Shown here: positions 28,301 to 34,518 of the stretch, piece by piece | Numbering within the stretch: position 1 is the stretch's first letter | Layout of the letters: every line of letters starts with the position of its first letter | NCBI GenBank assembly: GCA_039795165.1 | Contig: JBDKER010000005.1 | Location: forward strand, 97,493 to 161,492 | DNA: 64,000 bases | Reading direction: 5' to 3' | Source of the DNA: V1-33 sp039795165 | GTDB lineage: Bacteria > Verrucomicrobiota > Verrucomicrobiia > Verrucomicrobiales > V1-33 | The notes under the pieces: generated by a model | Told to the model about the DNA's origin: nothing | Database searches by the model: none | The model's input: only the letters and a program-made list of their open reading frames with translations | Made by a program: the position numbers and the translations under genes

Positions 28301-30275
28301 GATCAAGCAGGTCGCCTACAATTGCCCGGAGTTCAATCGCATGTACCTGCGGCGGCTGCGCTCCCTCATGGATCAATGGCTGGTCGGCCCCGACAGTACC
28401 ACGGGGCATTTCGAAACACGCTTTTCCCAGCTCATGGATACCATCGATCCACCCGGACAGTCGACCACCAGCGATGTCTGGCTCGATGGCCAGCGCTGGG
28501 GTGTCTGGTGGCCCGCTCTGCCATGGCGCCATGACAATGCGAACACGGCCGCCACGGTGGCCGCGACCGCTGCCAACTTCAGCACAGTCTGGAATCGTCA
28601 CGGCCCCCGCGCTTCCATGGCCCGCATCATCGCCCCGGACGGCAACCCGGTCACCTCCACGCTCGCCACGACCACCAATGGGCTCGCCAGCAACTTCTAC
28701 CTGAGCACCGCAGCCTACCCCGGCGGCACCATCACCAACACGACCACAGGAGCCTCTCTGAACTACGCGGCTGGTACCTATCCTCCGTTCGGCGGCACCG
28801 CCACCATCCAGCCCTACCTCAAGGGCCGCCGCCAGCGGCTCTACGATACCTCGGCCACCCGCCCGTTCAGCGACCGCGATTCCAACTCGGCCACCACCAA
28901 CGACCGCGACTTCATTCCGGGTGCCCAGGCTGCCCTCCCGCCCGTGACCATTGCCACACAGCCGGACCTCCTCGATGCCAATCCCTCCGGCGGCCAGGAC
29001 CAGGAATTCTTCGTGATCCGCAACAACGGCACGGAGGCCGTCGACCTCTCGGGCTGGTCCATCACTGGTGCCGTGGAATTCACGTTCCCAGGCGGCTGCG
29101 TCGTGCCGGCCCCGGACGCCGCTTCCTCCCTCCCGAATCCGGAATTGCTCGGCCTCCTGCACATCGCGAAATCCCCATGGCACTTCCGTCAGCGCACCGC
29201 AGGCCCGCGCGGTGGACAGAACCGCCTCGTGACCGGTCCCTACAACGGACAGCTCTCGGCCCGCGGCGAAACCATCGAACTGCGCAACGCCACCGGCCTG
29301 CTCGTCGACAGCTTCATCATTCCAGCAGCACCAACCCCCGCACAGTCGTCGCTCCGCATCACGGAATTGCTCTACCGCCCCGCGGAACCTCAGCCCGCAG
29401 AACTCGCCACGGATGCCTCTCTGCAGCGCTCAAGCTTCGAATTCATCGAACTGCAGAACGTCGGCTCCACCCCGCTCCCGCTCAAGGATGCACGCTTCAC
29501 GGAAGGCATCAGCTTCACGTTCCCGGACATCACCCTGCCCCCAGACGGCCGCATCATTCTTGCCGCCAATCCCACCGCCTTCGCCCTGCGCCACCCAGCC
29601 CCCGCCGCTCCAGTCGCCGGCCCATGGCTCGGTAGCCTCGACGACCGCGGAGAACGACTCCAGTTGCTCGACGCCTCAGGCGAAAGTGTCCTCGATTTCT
29701 CCTACGACGGATCATGGTTCTGGCCCGCAGACGAAAGTGGCCACAGCCTTGTCATCCTCAACCCTGCCATCACCCCATGGAATGACTGGGGCAATCCCAG
29801 CCGCTGGGGCCTCAGCGCCGCGCCCGGCGGCAACCCAGGAAGCATGGACCCATTCCCCGGCACCATCTACGCCGCATGGCAACGCCAGCACTTCACGGCA
29901 GCGGAACAGATCGACCCCGCCATCGCAGGCCCCCTCGCCGACCCGGACACCAATGGCCTCAGCAACCTCTTCCACTACGCCTCCGGCCTCCCTCCCCATT
30001 CCCCCGCGGACCGACGCGACCCCACCGCCGCCACAGAAACCTCCGCCGACGGCTCACACCTCACCCTCACCTTCCGCCGCCTCATCACCGCCCCAGACCT
30101 CGCATGGCTCCCGGAAGCCGGCGACGACCTCACCGACTGGATCCCCATGGAACCAACCGGTACCCCCATCACCCACAGCGACGGCACCCAGACGGTCACC
30201 TTCCGCGACCCCATCCCCGCAAAATCCCGCCGCTTCGCCCGCCTCCGCATCACCCTCCTCCCGCCTCCACAGTAG
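25365..30275 (+). CDS. Large secreted LTD-CotH-LTD protein
   Basis: A 1636-residue exported protein with a signal peptide (1-27). A first lamin-tail domain (about 28-145) starts VIISEFLADNEDGPRDEDGD. A middle part rich in Thr, Asn and Gly contains carbohydrate-binding-like strands. A CotH-kinase domain (about 690-1040) includes KLRGQSTSGFAKKSHAF, DIHLLSNWADKSKCRNTMAW, IRVHQNGQFYGLYDMVED and LLPWDCDLTFGRTW. Two more lamin-tail domains lie at about 1200-1320 and 1330-1460. CotH phosphorylates spore-coat proteins in Bacillus; in this phylum the role of such exocellular proteins is unknown. An in-frame GTG at 25359 is an alternative start. No PEP-CTERM or type IX sorting tail is evident. Confidence 0.85.
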   Translation: MRTISPRMAALAASVCAILASAGTCRAQSVIISEFLADNEDGPRDEDGDRNDWIEIRNLTAAPVNMAGWHLTDSAARPAKWPFPAVTLPANGVLLVWASEKDRRNPAAPLHTNFRLNTSGEYLGLTRRTPDGITVEHDYAPAYPPQFEDISYGMGQVTTTTTLTGANSPVRYLVPANANLEVNQGLNAANWLGLSFNDASWVTGTLPLRYGRDANDPYDAFPGTDIEARLYNIRTSVYARASFTVADPATVSTLRLRMRSDDGFAAYLNGNPATVADFNMPENETGTTQLWNSPSAAEHPDSVSTTWQEFVLDPRQLVSGNNVLCLHGFNRATTNNDFLLWPELLAETATPALTGQRAYFPIPTPGTINPGGTADPGPRIADVTRNPVPPVLPPGSAAIADSQAQFAGTQGQNGWTAGYAAFASGVPASSNYTTGSFVPFAGGAAFGAWNANTNHWTGTAWDLNTAAAAPWTTVAPLIVHPNDSTPGPLQAAVRRWVSTHDGPAIITGYFQRITAGTDGTTGHIFLNGTSLFSALTTGEVRAFNLPVTLRPGDIIDAVVDVGPADADGSDGTNCQLRILPAPAAPTFFTITASVARTVRPIASVTCRFRIMQQPETSLAMRDDGLEGDAVAGDGTWSCRADITYATPGEMLRWRIVATDDGGASVTDPPFPDPLNSPQYHGTIVDDPSTASSRLQLFHWFPVSAANAGTIAGDRGSVWHLGEFYDNVRAKLRGQSTSGFAKKSHAFDFARDQRFRYHPDRPRVRDIHLLSNWADKSKCRNTMAWETYRLGGMPALECFPIRVHQNGQFYGLYDMVEDADDLYLARAGLDPNGALYKMYNQFNATPAHASSGVEKKSRQWDTNHDLLAFLNGLNPGTNAVTSLPARRQFAYDNLDLFALANNLAITALTTNNDQGHKNYFLYRDSDGTREWKLLPWDCDLTFGRTWTGNNFAATPPQIGAAYFDDHMDSQRGLQLGPFNWIKQVAYNCPEFNRMYLRRLRSLMDQWLVGPDSTTGHFETRFSQLMDTIDPPGQSTTSDVWLDGQRWGVWWPALPWRHDNANTAATVAATAANFSTVWNRHGPRASMARIIAPDGNPVTSTLATTTNGLASNFYLSTAAYPGGTITNTTTGASLNYAAGTYPPFGGTATIQPYLKGRRQRLYDTSATRPFSDRDSNSATTNDRDFIPGAQAALPPVTIATQPDLLDANPSGGQDQEFFVIRNNGTEAVDLSGWSITGAVEFTFPGGCVVPAPDAASSLPNPELLGLLHIAKSPWHFRQRTAGPRGGQNRLVTGPYNGQLSARGETIELRNATGLLVDSFIIPAAPTPAQSSLRITELLYRPAEPQPAELATDASLQRSSFEFIELQNVGSTPLPLKDARFTEGISFTFPDITLPPDGRIILAANPTAFALRHPAPAAPVAGPWLGSLDDRGERLQLLDASGESVLDFSYDGSWFWPADESGHSLVILNPAITPWNDWGNPSRWGLSAAPGGNPGSMDPFPGTIYAAWQRQHFTAAEQIDPAIAGPLADPDTNGLSNLFHYASGLPPHSPADRRDPTAATETSADGSHLTLTFRRLITAPDLAWLPEAGDDLTDWIPMEPTGTPITHSDGTQTVTFRDPIPAKSRRFARLRITLLPPPQ

Positions 30276-30600
30276 GATACCCCAGACAGACGCTCCGAAC
30301 TCCCCACCGGCCCACAGTCAGAGACGATATCAGATTTCCGGTCGGGTTTGATCGCTGTTCGCCGCGTCACACCGCAAACAGCCAAGCCAAGGCTCGGCCT
30401 CGCCGAAACAGACAGGTAACGTTTCCAGTCTCCTGAAGTGCCCCCCAGAAGTTGCCCCACTTCTTATGGGAGTTCTGGCTTTGTGTTCGGTTCTTCGGGT
30501 TTGGGTGGAACCGATATCCCTGTTTCATGATCGGAAATCGTGACGCGCTTGGCGAGTCACGTCGCAGAAGGGTTGTTCTCAGGCTCCGAAAGCCAAGAAT
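30276..30600. other. Non-coding spacer between the CotH gene and repeat island A
   Basis: These 325 bp follow the CotH/LTD gene. Frames crossing it show no family resemblance and poor codon usage. I see no terminator with a clear T-tract and no repeat core. The only structure noticed is a weak GAAGTG/CACTTC inverted repeat around 30436-30470. Confidence 0.4.
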
Positions 30601-30656
30601 GAGACGTCAGATGCCCAGACCTCTTCGCCGGGGATCGCCGCCGACAGATGGACAGA

Positions 30657-30725
30657 CCTTTTGGCGTCTGACCCTTGGTATCTCATTCCTGAGAATGAGG
30701 GTGTCGGGGACCGACTGGGCCCATC
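30657..30725 (+). repeat. Hairpin-bearing module of island A, first copy
   Basis: After a repeat core comes a module of about 70 bp with GGCGTCTGACCCTTGG and then the inverted repeat CTCATTC-CTGA-GAATGAG at 30682-30699 (7-bp perfect stem, 4-nt loop). A close copy lies at 31215-31285 with one stem mismatch, and a decayed one near 31150-31185. Confidence 0.7.
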
Positions 30726-31214
30726 CTGCGGAGATCCGACCGGCGCGACGGAACGTGAGACGTCAGATGGCCAGACCTCTTCTCGGGGGATCGCCGCCGA
30801 CAGTTGGACAGACCTCTTGGCGTCTCTCGACGGAACGTGAGACGTCAGATGGCCAGACCTCTTCGCCGGGGATCGCCGCCGACAGACGGTCAGACCTTTC
30901 CTTGGGACGACAACTGGCCAGACCTTTTCTTGGGGGCCCGTCCGGGGCACCGGCAATTGGCCAGACCTTTTCGCTGAGCCGCGACAGATGGACAGACCCT
31001 TTCCGGAGTGCCGTCACCGGATTCGCACCGACAAATGGACAGACCTCTTCTCGGGGGATCGCCGCCGACAGTTGGACAGACCTCTTGGCGTCTCTGGAGG
31101 GCCATCGCGGACAAATGGACAGGACAAATGACCAGACCTCTTCGCCGTTCTGGCGTCTGACCCCTTGGCATCTCATTTCTGGAAACGCCGACAGATGAGG
31201 ACAAATGGACAGAC

Positions 31215-31285
31215 CTTTTGGCATCTGCCCCTTTGGCATCTCATTCCTGAGAATGCGGGGTGCCCGGGAAGGTCCGCGCCCATCT
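31215..31285 (+). repeat. Hairpin-bearing module of island A, second copy
   Basis: It has the same order as the module at 30657: a repeat core, a GGCATCTGCCC-type segment, then CTCATTC-CTGA-GAATGCG at 31240-31257, with one base different in the right arm. The following GGTGCCCGGG and CGCGCCCATC also align with the first copy. Confidence 0.65.
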
Positions 31286-31344
31286 AGCCCGGGAATCCGT
31301 CCGAGGGCAGATGGACAGACTTTTTGCAACCCGAGACGGCGTCG

Positions 31345-31700
31345 ACGAATGCGGGCACGCGGATGACGGAGGCGCTGCGGGGTTTGTCAGGATTTTGCGC
31401 ATGTGGTGATCGCGCTGTGCCGGAGTCAGGGAATACCGGCGCGGTATGTGAACGGGTATTTTTTCAATGACAAGCCGTCAGGCCGGGGAGATCGAGCCGT
31501 CGCATGCGTGGGTGGAGGTGTTTCTGCCAGGATTCGGGTGGAAGGGTTATGATCCGACACATCGGCGGGAGTCGGACACGCGGTACATCAAGCTGGCGAC
31601 CGGTCGGGATTACGGGGATATCCGGCCGGTGTCGGGGACGTTCCGCGGGAAGGGGACGCGGGAGCTGAAGGTGGAAGCGAGTATCCGGTTGGCGGAGTGA
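31345..31700 (+). pseudogene. Transglutaminase-like gene remnant with two frameshifts, 5' part missing
   Basis: Three reading frames in succession encode parts of a bacterial transglutaminase-like (cysteine protease fold) protein. 31345-31380 reads TNAGTRMTEALR. 31382 to about 31470 reads VCQDFAHVVIALCRSQGIPA then RYVNGYFFND, which contains the catalytic Cys. From about 31475 to 31700 comes EIEPSHAWVEVFLPGFGWKG then YDPTHRRESD and YIKLATGRDYGDIRPVSG, with the catalytic His and the conserved GRDY. Frame changes fall near 31381 and within about 31465-31485. The N-terminal two thirds are absent, and repeat island A ends directly upstream, 15 bp before the first recognisable codon. It looks like a decayed gene whose 5' part was lost or replaced. 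Confidence 0.85.
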
Positions 31701-32045
31701 CGGGGGGGAGGTCGGAGTTGAGGCCGCCGGGTTTTTGGGCGGGGATGGAAGGTGATGTTGGGGCCGACGCGGGGCTACTCCGGTGAACCGGGGGGGCGGG
31801 GGCGTGGATGAATACGGATGGTTTTGCGGATTTGGGGAAGGGTGTGTGGCTGTGGTGAGCGGGGCTTTTGTGGGGGAGGTTGGATGCGTGGAAGTGTGCA
31901 AATGGGGGAATCACGAATTTCGCGAATGGGCACGAATGGTTTCTCGAATGGGAGCGTTCGGGGTCTCTTGGAGAGGGGCTTTTTCGGCAATGAGACAGAC
32001 CTCTTTGCAGCGGACCCAAAGGCTGGTGTGGGTGACTGAACCTTG
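31701..32045. other. Non-coding spacer with one repeat core
   Basis: These 345 bp lie between the transglutaminase remnant and the first vapC gene. They are strongly G-rich on the plus strand near 31700-31810. They contain a short AATTTCGCGAATGG/GCACGAATGG-like run at about 31912-31945, of the TTCGTG-type dispersed repeats seen in many bacteria. One copy of the ACAGACCTCTTT core lies at 31995-32006. No protein-coding frame is convincing. Confidence 0.45.
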
Positions 32046-32450
32046 TCACAGGAACGGATTGATGACGGTGACTCCACCGTAGTCCTGGCCATGGTTGAGA
32101 TCCTCGGAATAAACGGTGTGGCAGCCGAGTTCCAGGGCGGCGGCGATGATGGCGGCGTCCCAGTAGCGGATTCCGTGACGGATTTTGATTTCGAAAGCCT
32201 GTTGGGCAAGAGCCACGGATGTCTCGACGAGTGGATAGCCCACCATGTGCCGGATCATGGCCGCGACTTCGTTGTGGGTGAGGCCGAGTTGTTTCTTGCG
32301 GAGCGTCACGTCCATGAATTCCTGGAGAATCTGAACGGAGAGGCCAAAATCAGACTCGCGCATGAGTCGCAGCGCGACATCCCGCTTTGTCTGGTCAGCG
32401 GGTGCGGCTGAGATGATGTAGATGAAGATGTTGGTATCGAAGAAGACCAT
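32046..32450 (-). CDS. VapC-family PIN-domain toxin (module 1)
   Basis: A 134-residue PIN-domain ribonuclease. The acidic residues that bind the metal are visible: Asp5 in MVFFDTNIFIYI, Glu44 in VQILQEFMDV, Asp98 in GIRYWDAAIIAAALE, and the Glu/Asp of VYSEDLNHGQ (116-117). VapC toxins cut tRNA or rRNA when free of antitoxin. Its ATG overlaps the vapB stop by one base (TGATG on the minus strand), the usual coupling in these operons. The frame is open far upstream through the antitoxin gene, but the PIN domain starts at 32450. It is a paralogue of the VapC at 33008. Confidence 0.92.
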   Translation of the reverse strand: MVFFDTNIFIYIISAAPADQTKRDVALRLMRESDFGLSVQILQEFMDVTLRKKQLGLTHNEVAAMIRHMVGYPLVETSVALAQQAFEIKIRHGIRYWDAAIIAAALELGCHTVYSEDLNHGQDYGGVTVINPFL

Positions 32451-32710
32451 CAGTCCCACTTTCCCTGTTGGCGGTCGTAGATTTCGTCGCGGTTCAAGGG
32501 GCCGATGGGCTCGGTGTTCTTCCCGGCGGAGAGTGCGGCGATGAGGGCTGCGGCACGAGCCTTGCGTTCTGCCTCCACATCTTCCGCGGGCTGACGGATG
32601 GCATGTTCCAAGCCTTGGATGACGAGATCTTTGAGGGTGATTTTGCGCTGAACGGCAATGGTTTTTGCGCGGTGGAGCAGGTGTTCGGGAAAATCGATGG
32701 TCGTTTTCAC
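32450..32710 (-). CDS. VapB-type antitoxin (module 1)
   Basis: An 86-residue protein. Starting from the GTG at 32710 it reads MKTTIDFPEHLLHRAKTIAV, a ribbon-helix-helix N-terminus (TTIDFP strand, then helix and TLKDLVIQGLE). This matches module 2 (MKTTIDLPDD) residue for residue, so GTG is preferred over the TTG two codons upstream. The C-terminal part (EPIGPLNRDEIYDRQQGKW) should wrap around and block the toxin. The protein binds DNA as a dimer and usually represses its own operon. A promoter overlaps the region just upstream, and the transcript may begin at the start codon itself. Confidence 0.88.
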   Translation of the reverse strand: MKTTIDFPEHLLHRAKTIAVQRKITLKDLVIQGLEHAIRQPAEDVEAERKARAAALIAALSAGKNTEPIGPLNRDEIYDRQQGKWD

Positions 32711-32716
32711 CGGCAA

Positions 32717-32745
32717 GCAATACTGCGATACGGGGATATTGTCAA
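32717..32745 (-). promoter_or_regulatory. Promoter of vapBC module 1, predicted leaderless
   Basis: On the minus strand a perfect TTGACA (32740-32745) is followed after 17 bp by TATTGC (32717-32722). Only six bases separate the -10 element from the GTG at 32710. Transcription would therefore begin at, or one base beside, the start codon. Confidence 0.6.
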
Positions 32746-33007
32746 AGAGCGGGTCCGATGTGGCTTGTGTGAGAATGAGACTGGCCTCTACGGGGCGCGG
32801 ATTGGCTGGGGAGTGGGCGGGGGCTGGGGAGTGGCAATTGGACAGACCTCTTCGGGGGAATGCGGTCTGCAGGGGGGGGGGCGGACTGGACGGCGCGGCA
32901 ATGAAACAGACTTCTGCACAACGCGGTCTGAGGCGGACCAGCGACTGGGGGTCGGACGGGGATGTTCGCCCGCCCTTGGCTGGATGGATGGGCTGGAGGG
33001 TGGCGGG
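32723..33007 (+). repeat. Spacer between the two vapBC modules with two repeat cores
   Basis: The gap holds a good core copy, CAATTGGACAGACCTCTT, at 32835-32852, followed by a CGGGGG linker start. A decayed copy, CAATGAAACAGACTTCT, lies at about 32899-32915. A run of ten G lies at 32872-32881. No coding frame is convincing. The copies have the same orientation as those in the two islands. Confidence 0.65.
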
Positions 33008-33421
33008 TTACTTGAAGGGATTGATGATGCGGACGCCGGCGTAGAACTGGCCGTCATTCAGGTCTTCCGAATAAATGGTCGGGCAGCCGAGTTCGAGGGC
33101 GGCGGCGATGATGGTGGCGTCCCATTGCGAGAGTTGGAAACGTCGGCGGAGCAAGACGGCGGAAACGACCAGTTCATGGGTGATTGGCTGCACCCGCACG
33201 AGGGCCGCCATTTGGAGGGTGGCCTCGATGTTGGATTCCGTGATGCCGAGTCGTGGCTTGCGAAGTGCGTTGGCGATGAACTCCTGGAGCACTTGAGCCG
33301 AAATCGCGAACGGGCGATTCAGGATGAGATCCTCCGCCACCTGCTGTTTGGCGGCATCATCCGCTGCCGCCGAGCAGGAATAGAGCAGCACGTTGGAATC
33401 CAGGAAGACCTCAGCGGTCAT
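33008..33421 (-). CDS. VapC-family PIN-domain toxin (module 2)
   Basis: A 137-residue PIN-domain protein with Asp8 in VFLDSNVLLYS, Glu47 in AQVLQEFIANALRKP, Asp101 in LSQWDATIIAAALELGC, and Glu119/Asp120 in IYSEDLNDGQ. All acidic residues needed for metal-dependent RNA cleavage are present. Long stretches align with module 1 (for example IIAAALELGC, YSEDLN and the end GVRIINPF against GVTVINPF). Its start overlaps the antitoxin gene by 11 bp. The intact active site suggests a working toxin. Confidence 0.93.
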   Translation of the reverse strand: MTAEVFLDSNVLLYSCSAAADDAAKQQVAEDLILNRPFAISAQVLQEFIANALRKPRLGITESNIEATLQMAALVRVQPITHELVVSAVLLRRRFQLSQWDATIIAAALELGCPTIYSEDLNDGQFYAGVRIINPFK

Positions 33422-33650
33422 GGATTTCCTTCCGCGAGAGAGGCACCATCGGTTCGGTGTTGCTGGCCCGCATGGCTTTGAGGAGGCGCTTTAGCTCGGC
33501 CTTCCGCTTCTTCTCGTCGGCTTCCGCCGAGGCCTCTGTGACGAGCTTCAGTCCCTGCACGACGAGGTCCTTGAAGGTCATGCTGCGCTCAGCAGCCAGA
33601 ATTTTGGCTTTGAGAAAGACGTCGTCGGGCAAGTCGATGGTGGTCTTCAT
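33411..33650 (-). CDS. VapB-type antitoxin (module 2)
   Basis: A 79-residue ribbon-helix-helix protein, MKTTIDLPDDVFLKAKILAA followed by SMTFKDLVVQGLKLV, then a Lys/Glu-rich helix and NTEPMVPLSRKEIHDR. The C-terminus contacts the toxin. The ATG at 33650 is favoured over the longer frame to 33755, because the family N-terminus begins there and a promoter lies immediately upstream. It overlaps vapC by 11 bp, so translation is probably coupled. Confidence 0.9.
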   Translation of the reverse strand: MKTTIDLPDDVFLKAKILAAERSMTFKDLVVQGLKLVTEASAEADEKKRKAELKRLLKAMRASNTEPMVPLSRKEIHDR

Positions 33651-33657
33651 GGACCCA

Positions 33658-33685
33658 CAAATACAGGAACATGGGTGCTTGGCAA
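33658..33685 (-). promoter_or_regulatory. Promoter of vapBC module 2, predicted leaderless
   Basis: On the minus strand TTGCCA (33680-33685), a 16-bp spacer and TATTTG (33658-33663) are followed by seven bases and the ATG at 33650. The predicted start of transcription coincides with the A of the ATG or the base before it. Confidence 0.55.
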
Positions 33686-33745
33686 TAACTCGGAGAGGGG
33701 CTCTCAGGAGGGGTGCAGCGGTAATGCCGTTGGGGGATCCCGTGA

Positions 33746-33774
33746 TTGACAACAATGGCGCTGGCGCGGATAAG
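33746..33774 (+). promoter_or_regulatory. Putative promoter of the orf72/kinase pair
   Basis: A perfect TTGACA (33746-33751), 17 bp, and GATAAG (33769-33774) predict a start of transcription near 33781. A second -10-like TATAGT lies at 33787-33792. Both place the 5' end of the mRNA downstream of the ATG codons at 33746 and 33755. Confidence 0.45.
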
Positions 33775-33806
33775 GATATACAGGATTATAGTGAACCCCG
33801 CTACCG

Positions 33807-34025
33807 ATGAAACAGGTGTCCCGTACGATCACGATCAAAATACTGACTCCGGAGCAGATGCTGAAGGTGCGCTTGGAGAGTGCCTCGTATGCGCGGAAGC
33901 ATTTGAGCTCTCAGCAGGTCCACCGGCAGATCCGGAGGAACGGATCGCTGCCGAGTCCCAATCCCTTTTACACTGGGCGCAAGACACCGGAAGAGTGCTA
34001 TCGACTACTGAACTTGATGGACTGA
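33807..34025 (+). CDS. Small hypothetical protein overlapping the kinase gene
   Basis: A 72-residue frame, MKQVSRTITIKILTPEQMLK, rich in Arg and Lys and ending CYRLLNLMD. Most codons end in G or C, as expected for a real gene here, and a promoter with a perfect -35 lies just upstream. I do not recognise the family. It overlaps the next gene in another frame by at least 31 bp, or by more if the kinase starts earlier. One alternative is that its first 45 codons are the true N-terminus of the kinase gene and that a frameshift separates them. A role cannot be stated. Confidence 0.45.
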   Translation: MKQVSRTITIKILTPEQMLKVRLESASYARKHLSSQQVHRQIRRNGSLPSPNPFYTGRKTPEECYRLLNLMD

Positions 34026-34480
34026 TTGAGGGGTTCAAGATGCTTGAGGGTGGGTTGGAGCATCATGTGTATTATGTTCGCAAAAGTGGGCGGGTATACA
34101 AAGTCACGAAGGCGGGCCGCTTCGGCTACGCTTGGTATTTGAAAGACTACCTGCAAAACCTTGTGTGGAGTAACCGTGCTTTCGGCGATGATGTGCGGCT
34201 TGAGGGTGTCACGCCCAAAGCGGGGTTCGTGTCGGTCGTGATATCCCAATCTTACGTTCACGGCAAAAAGCCATCGATGCAGGAAATTGCTGAATGGTTT
34301 GCGGGGCAGGGCTGCAAGCGGCTGGGTGAGTTGCGGTGGGAGTACCCTGACGGGATGGTGGTGGGTGATGCCCACACTGGCAACATCATCCTAATGGCTG
34401 ACGGCAGTATGGTGCCGATCGACCTGCGAATCGAGAAGCCGGGCTTTGGAAGGCTGGGAGTGGGGACGTGCGGGCGCTAG
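33995..34480 (+). CDS. Kinase-like domain of the polyvalent-protein type
   Basis: A 161-residue protein from the GTG at 33995. It has a glycine-rich start GGLEHHVYYVRKSGRVYKVT with a likely ATP-binding Lys, then NRAFGDDVRLEGV, VVISQSYVHGKKPSMQEIAE, WFAGQGCKRL and VVGDAHTGNIILMADGSMVP followed by IDLR. The GDAHTGN and D-L residues match the catalytic HxxN and DFG-like positions of the protein-kinase fold found in phage and plasmid polyvalent proteins. The conserved N-terminal helix (SLLHWAQDTGRVLS) partly lies upstream of 33995, in the region shared with orf72, and no ATG/GTG/TTG precedes it closer than 33755. The start is therefore uncertain. It is normally one module of very large mobile-element proteins, and a stand-alone copy beside toxin-antitoxin genes is unusual. 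Confidence 0.7.
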   Translation: MLSTTELDGLIEGFKMLEGGLEHHVYYVRKSGRVYKVTKAGRFGYAWYLKDYLQNLVWSNRAFGDDVRLEGVTPKAGFVSVVISQSYVHGKKPSMQEIAEWFAGQGCKRLGELRWEYPDGMVVGDAHTGNIILMADGSMVPIDLRIEKPGFGRLGVGTCGR

Positions 34481-34518
34481 CCTTGCGTCAGTGGCCGGAG
34501 GCTGGGGTACCGGTTTAG

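Larger units (their letters stand above)
30605..31330 (+). repeat. Repeat island A: 14 copies of a 19-bp core, 37-bp period
   Basis: At least 14 copies of a core close to ACAGATGGACAGACCTCTT lie here, all in the same orientation. Their CAGACC elements sit at, among others, 30616, 30653, 30772, 30809, 30854, 30891, 31040 and 31077. Four neighbouring pairs are exactly 37 bp apart. The linker between paired cores is GC-rich (CGCCGGGGATCGCCGCCG and close variants), and the second core of a pair is often followed by GGCGTCT. The period is not a multiple of three and stop codons occur in every frame, so the array is not coding. Base composition, G-rich on the plus strand, differs from the flanking genes. 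Confidence 0.9.

Noticed and set aside
30763..31329. Long minus-strand frame (188 aa) across repeat island A, and a plus-strand frame of 248 aa at 30452-31198
   Set aside because: The 37-bp period is not a multiple of three, so the frame changes from unit to unit. The translations are low-complexity products of the repeats with no domain.
30605..31330. CRISPR array in islands A and B
   Set aside because: The repeated core is only about 19 bp, the spacers are themselves repeated, spacing is 35-37 bp in total, and no cas gene is present in the window.
32450..32716. TTG at 32716 as the start of vapB module 1
   Set aside because: The GTG two codons later gives the same N-terminus as the paralogue (MKTTID). 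The TTG lies directly beside the -10 element, upstream of the expected transcription start.
33746..33806. ATG codons at 33746 and 33755 as the start of the kinase gene
   Set aside because: They coincide with the -35 element TTGACA and lie upstream of the predicted transcription start, and the residues they add have poor codon usage. The possibility is not fully excluded.
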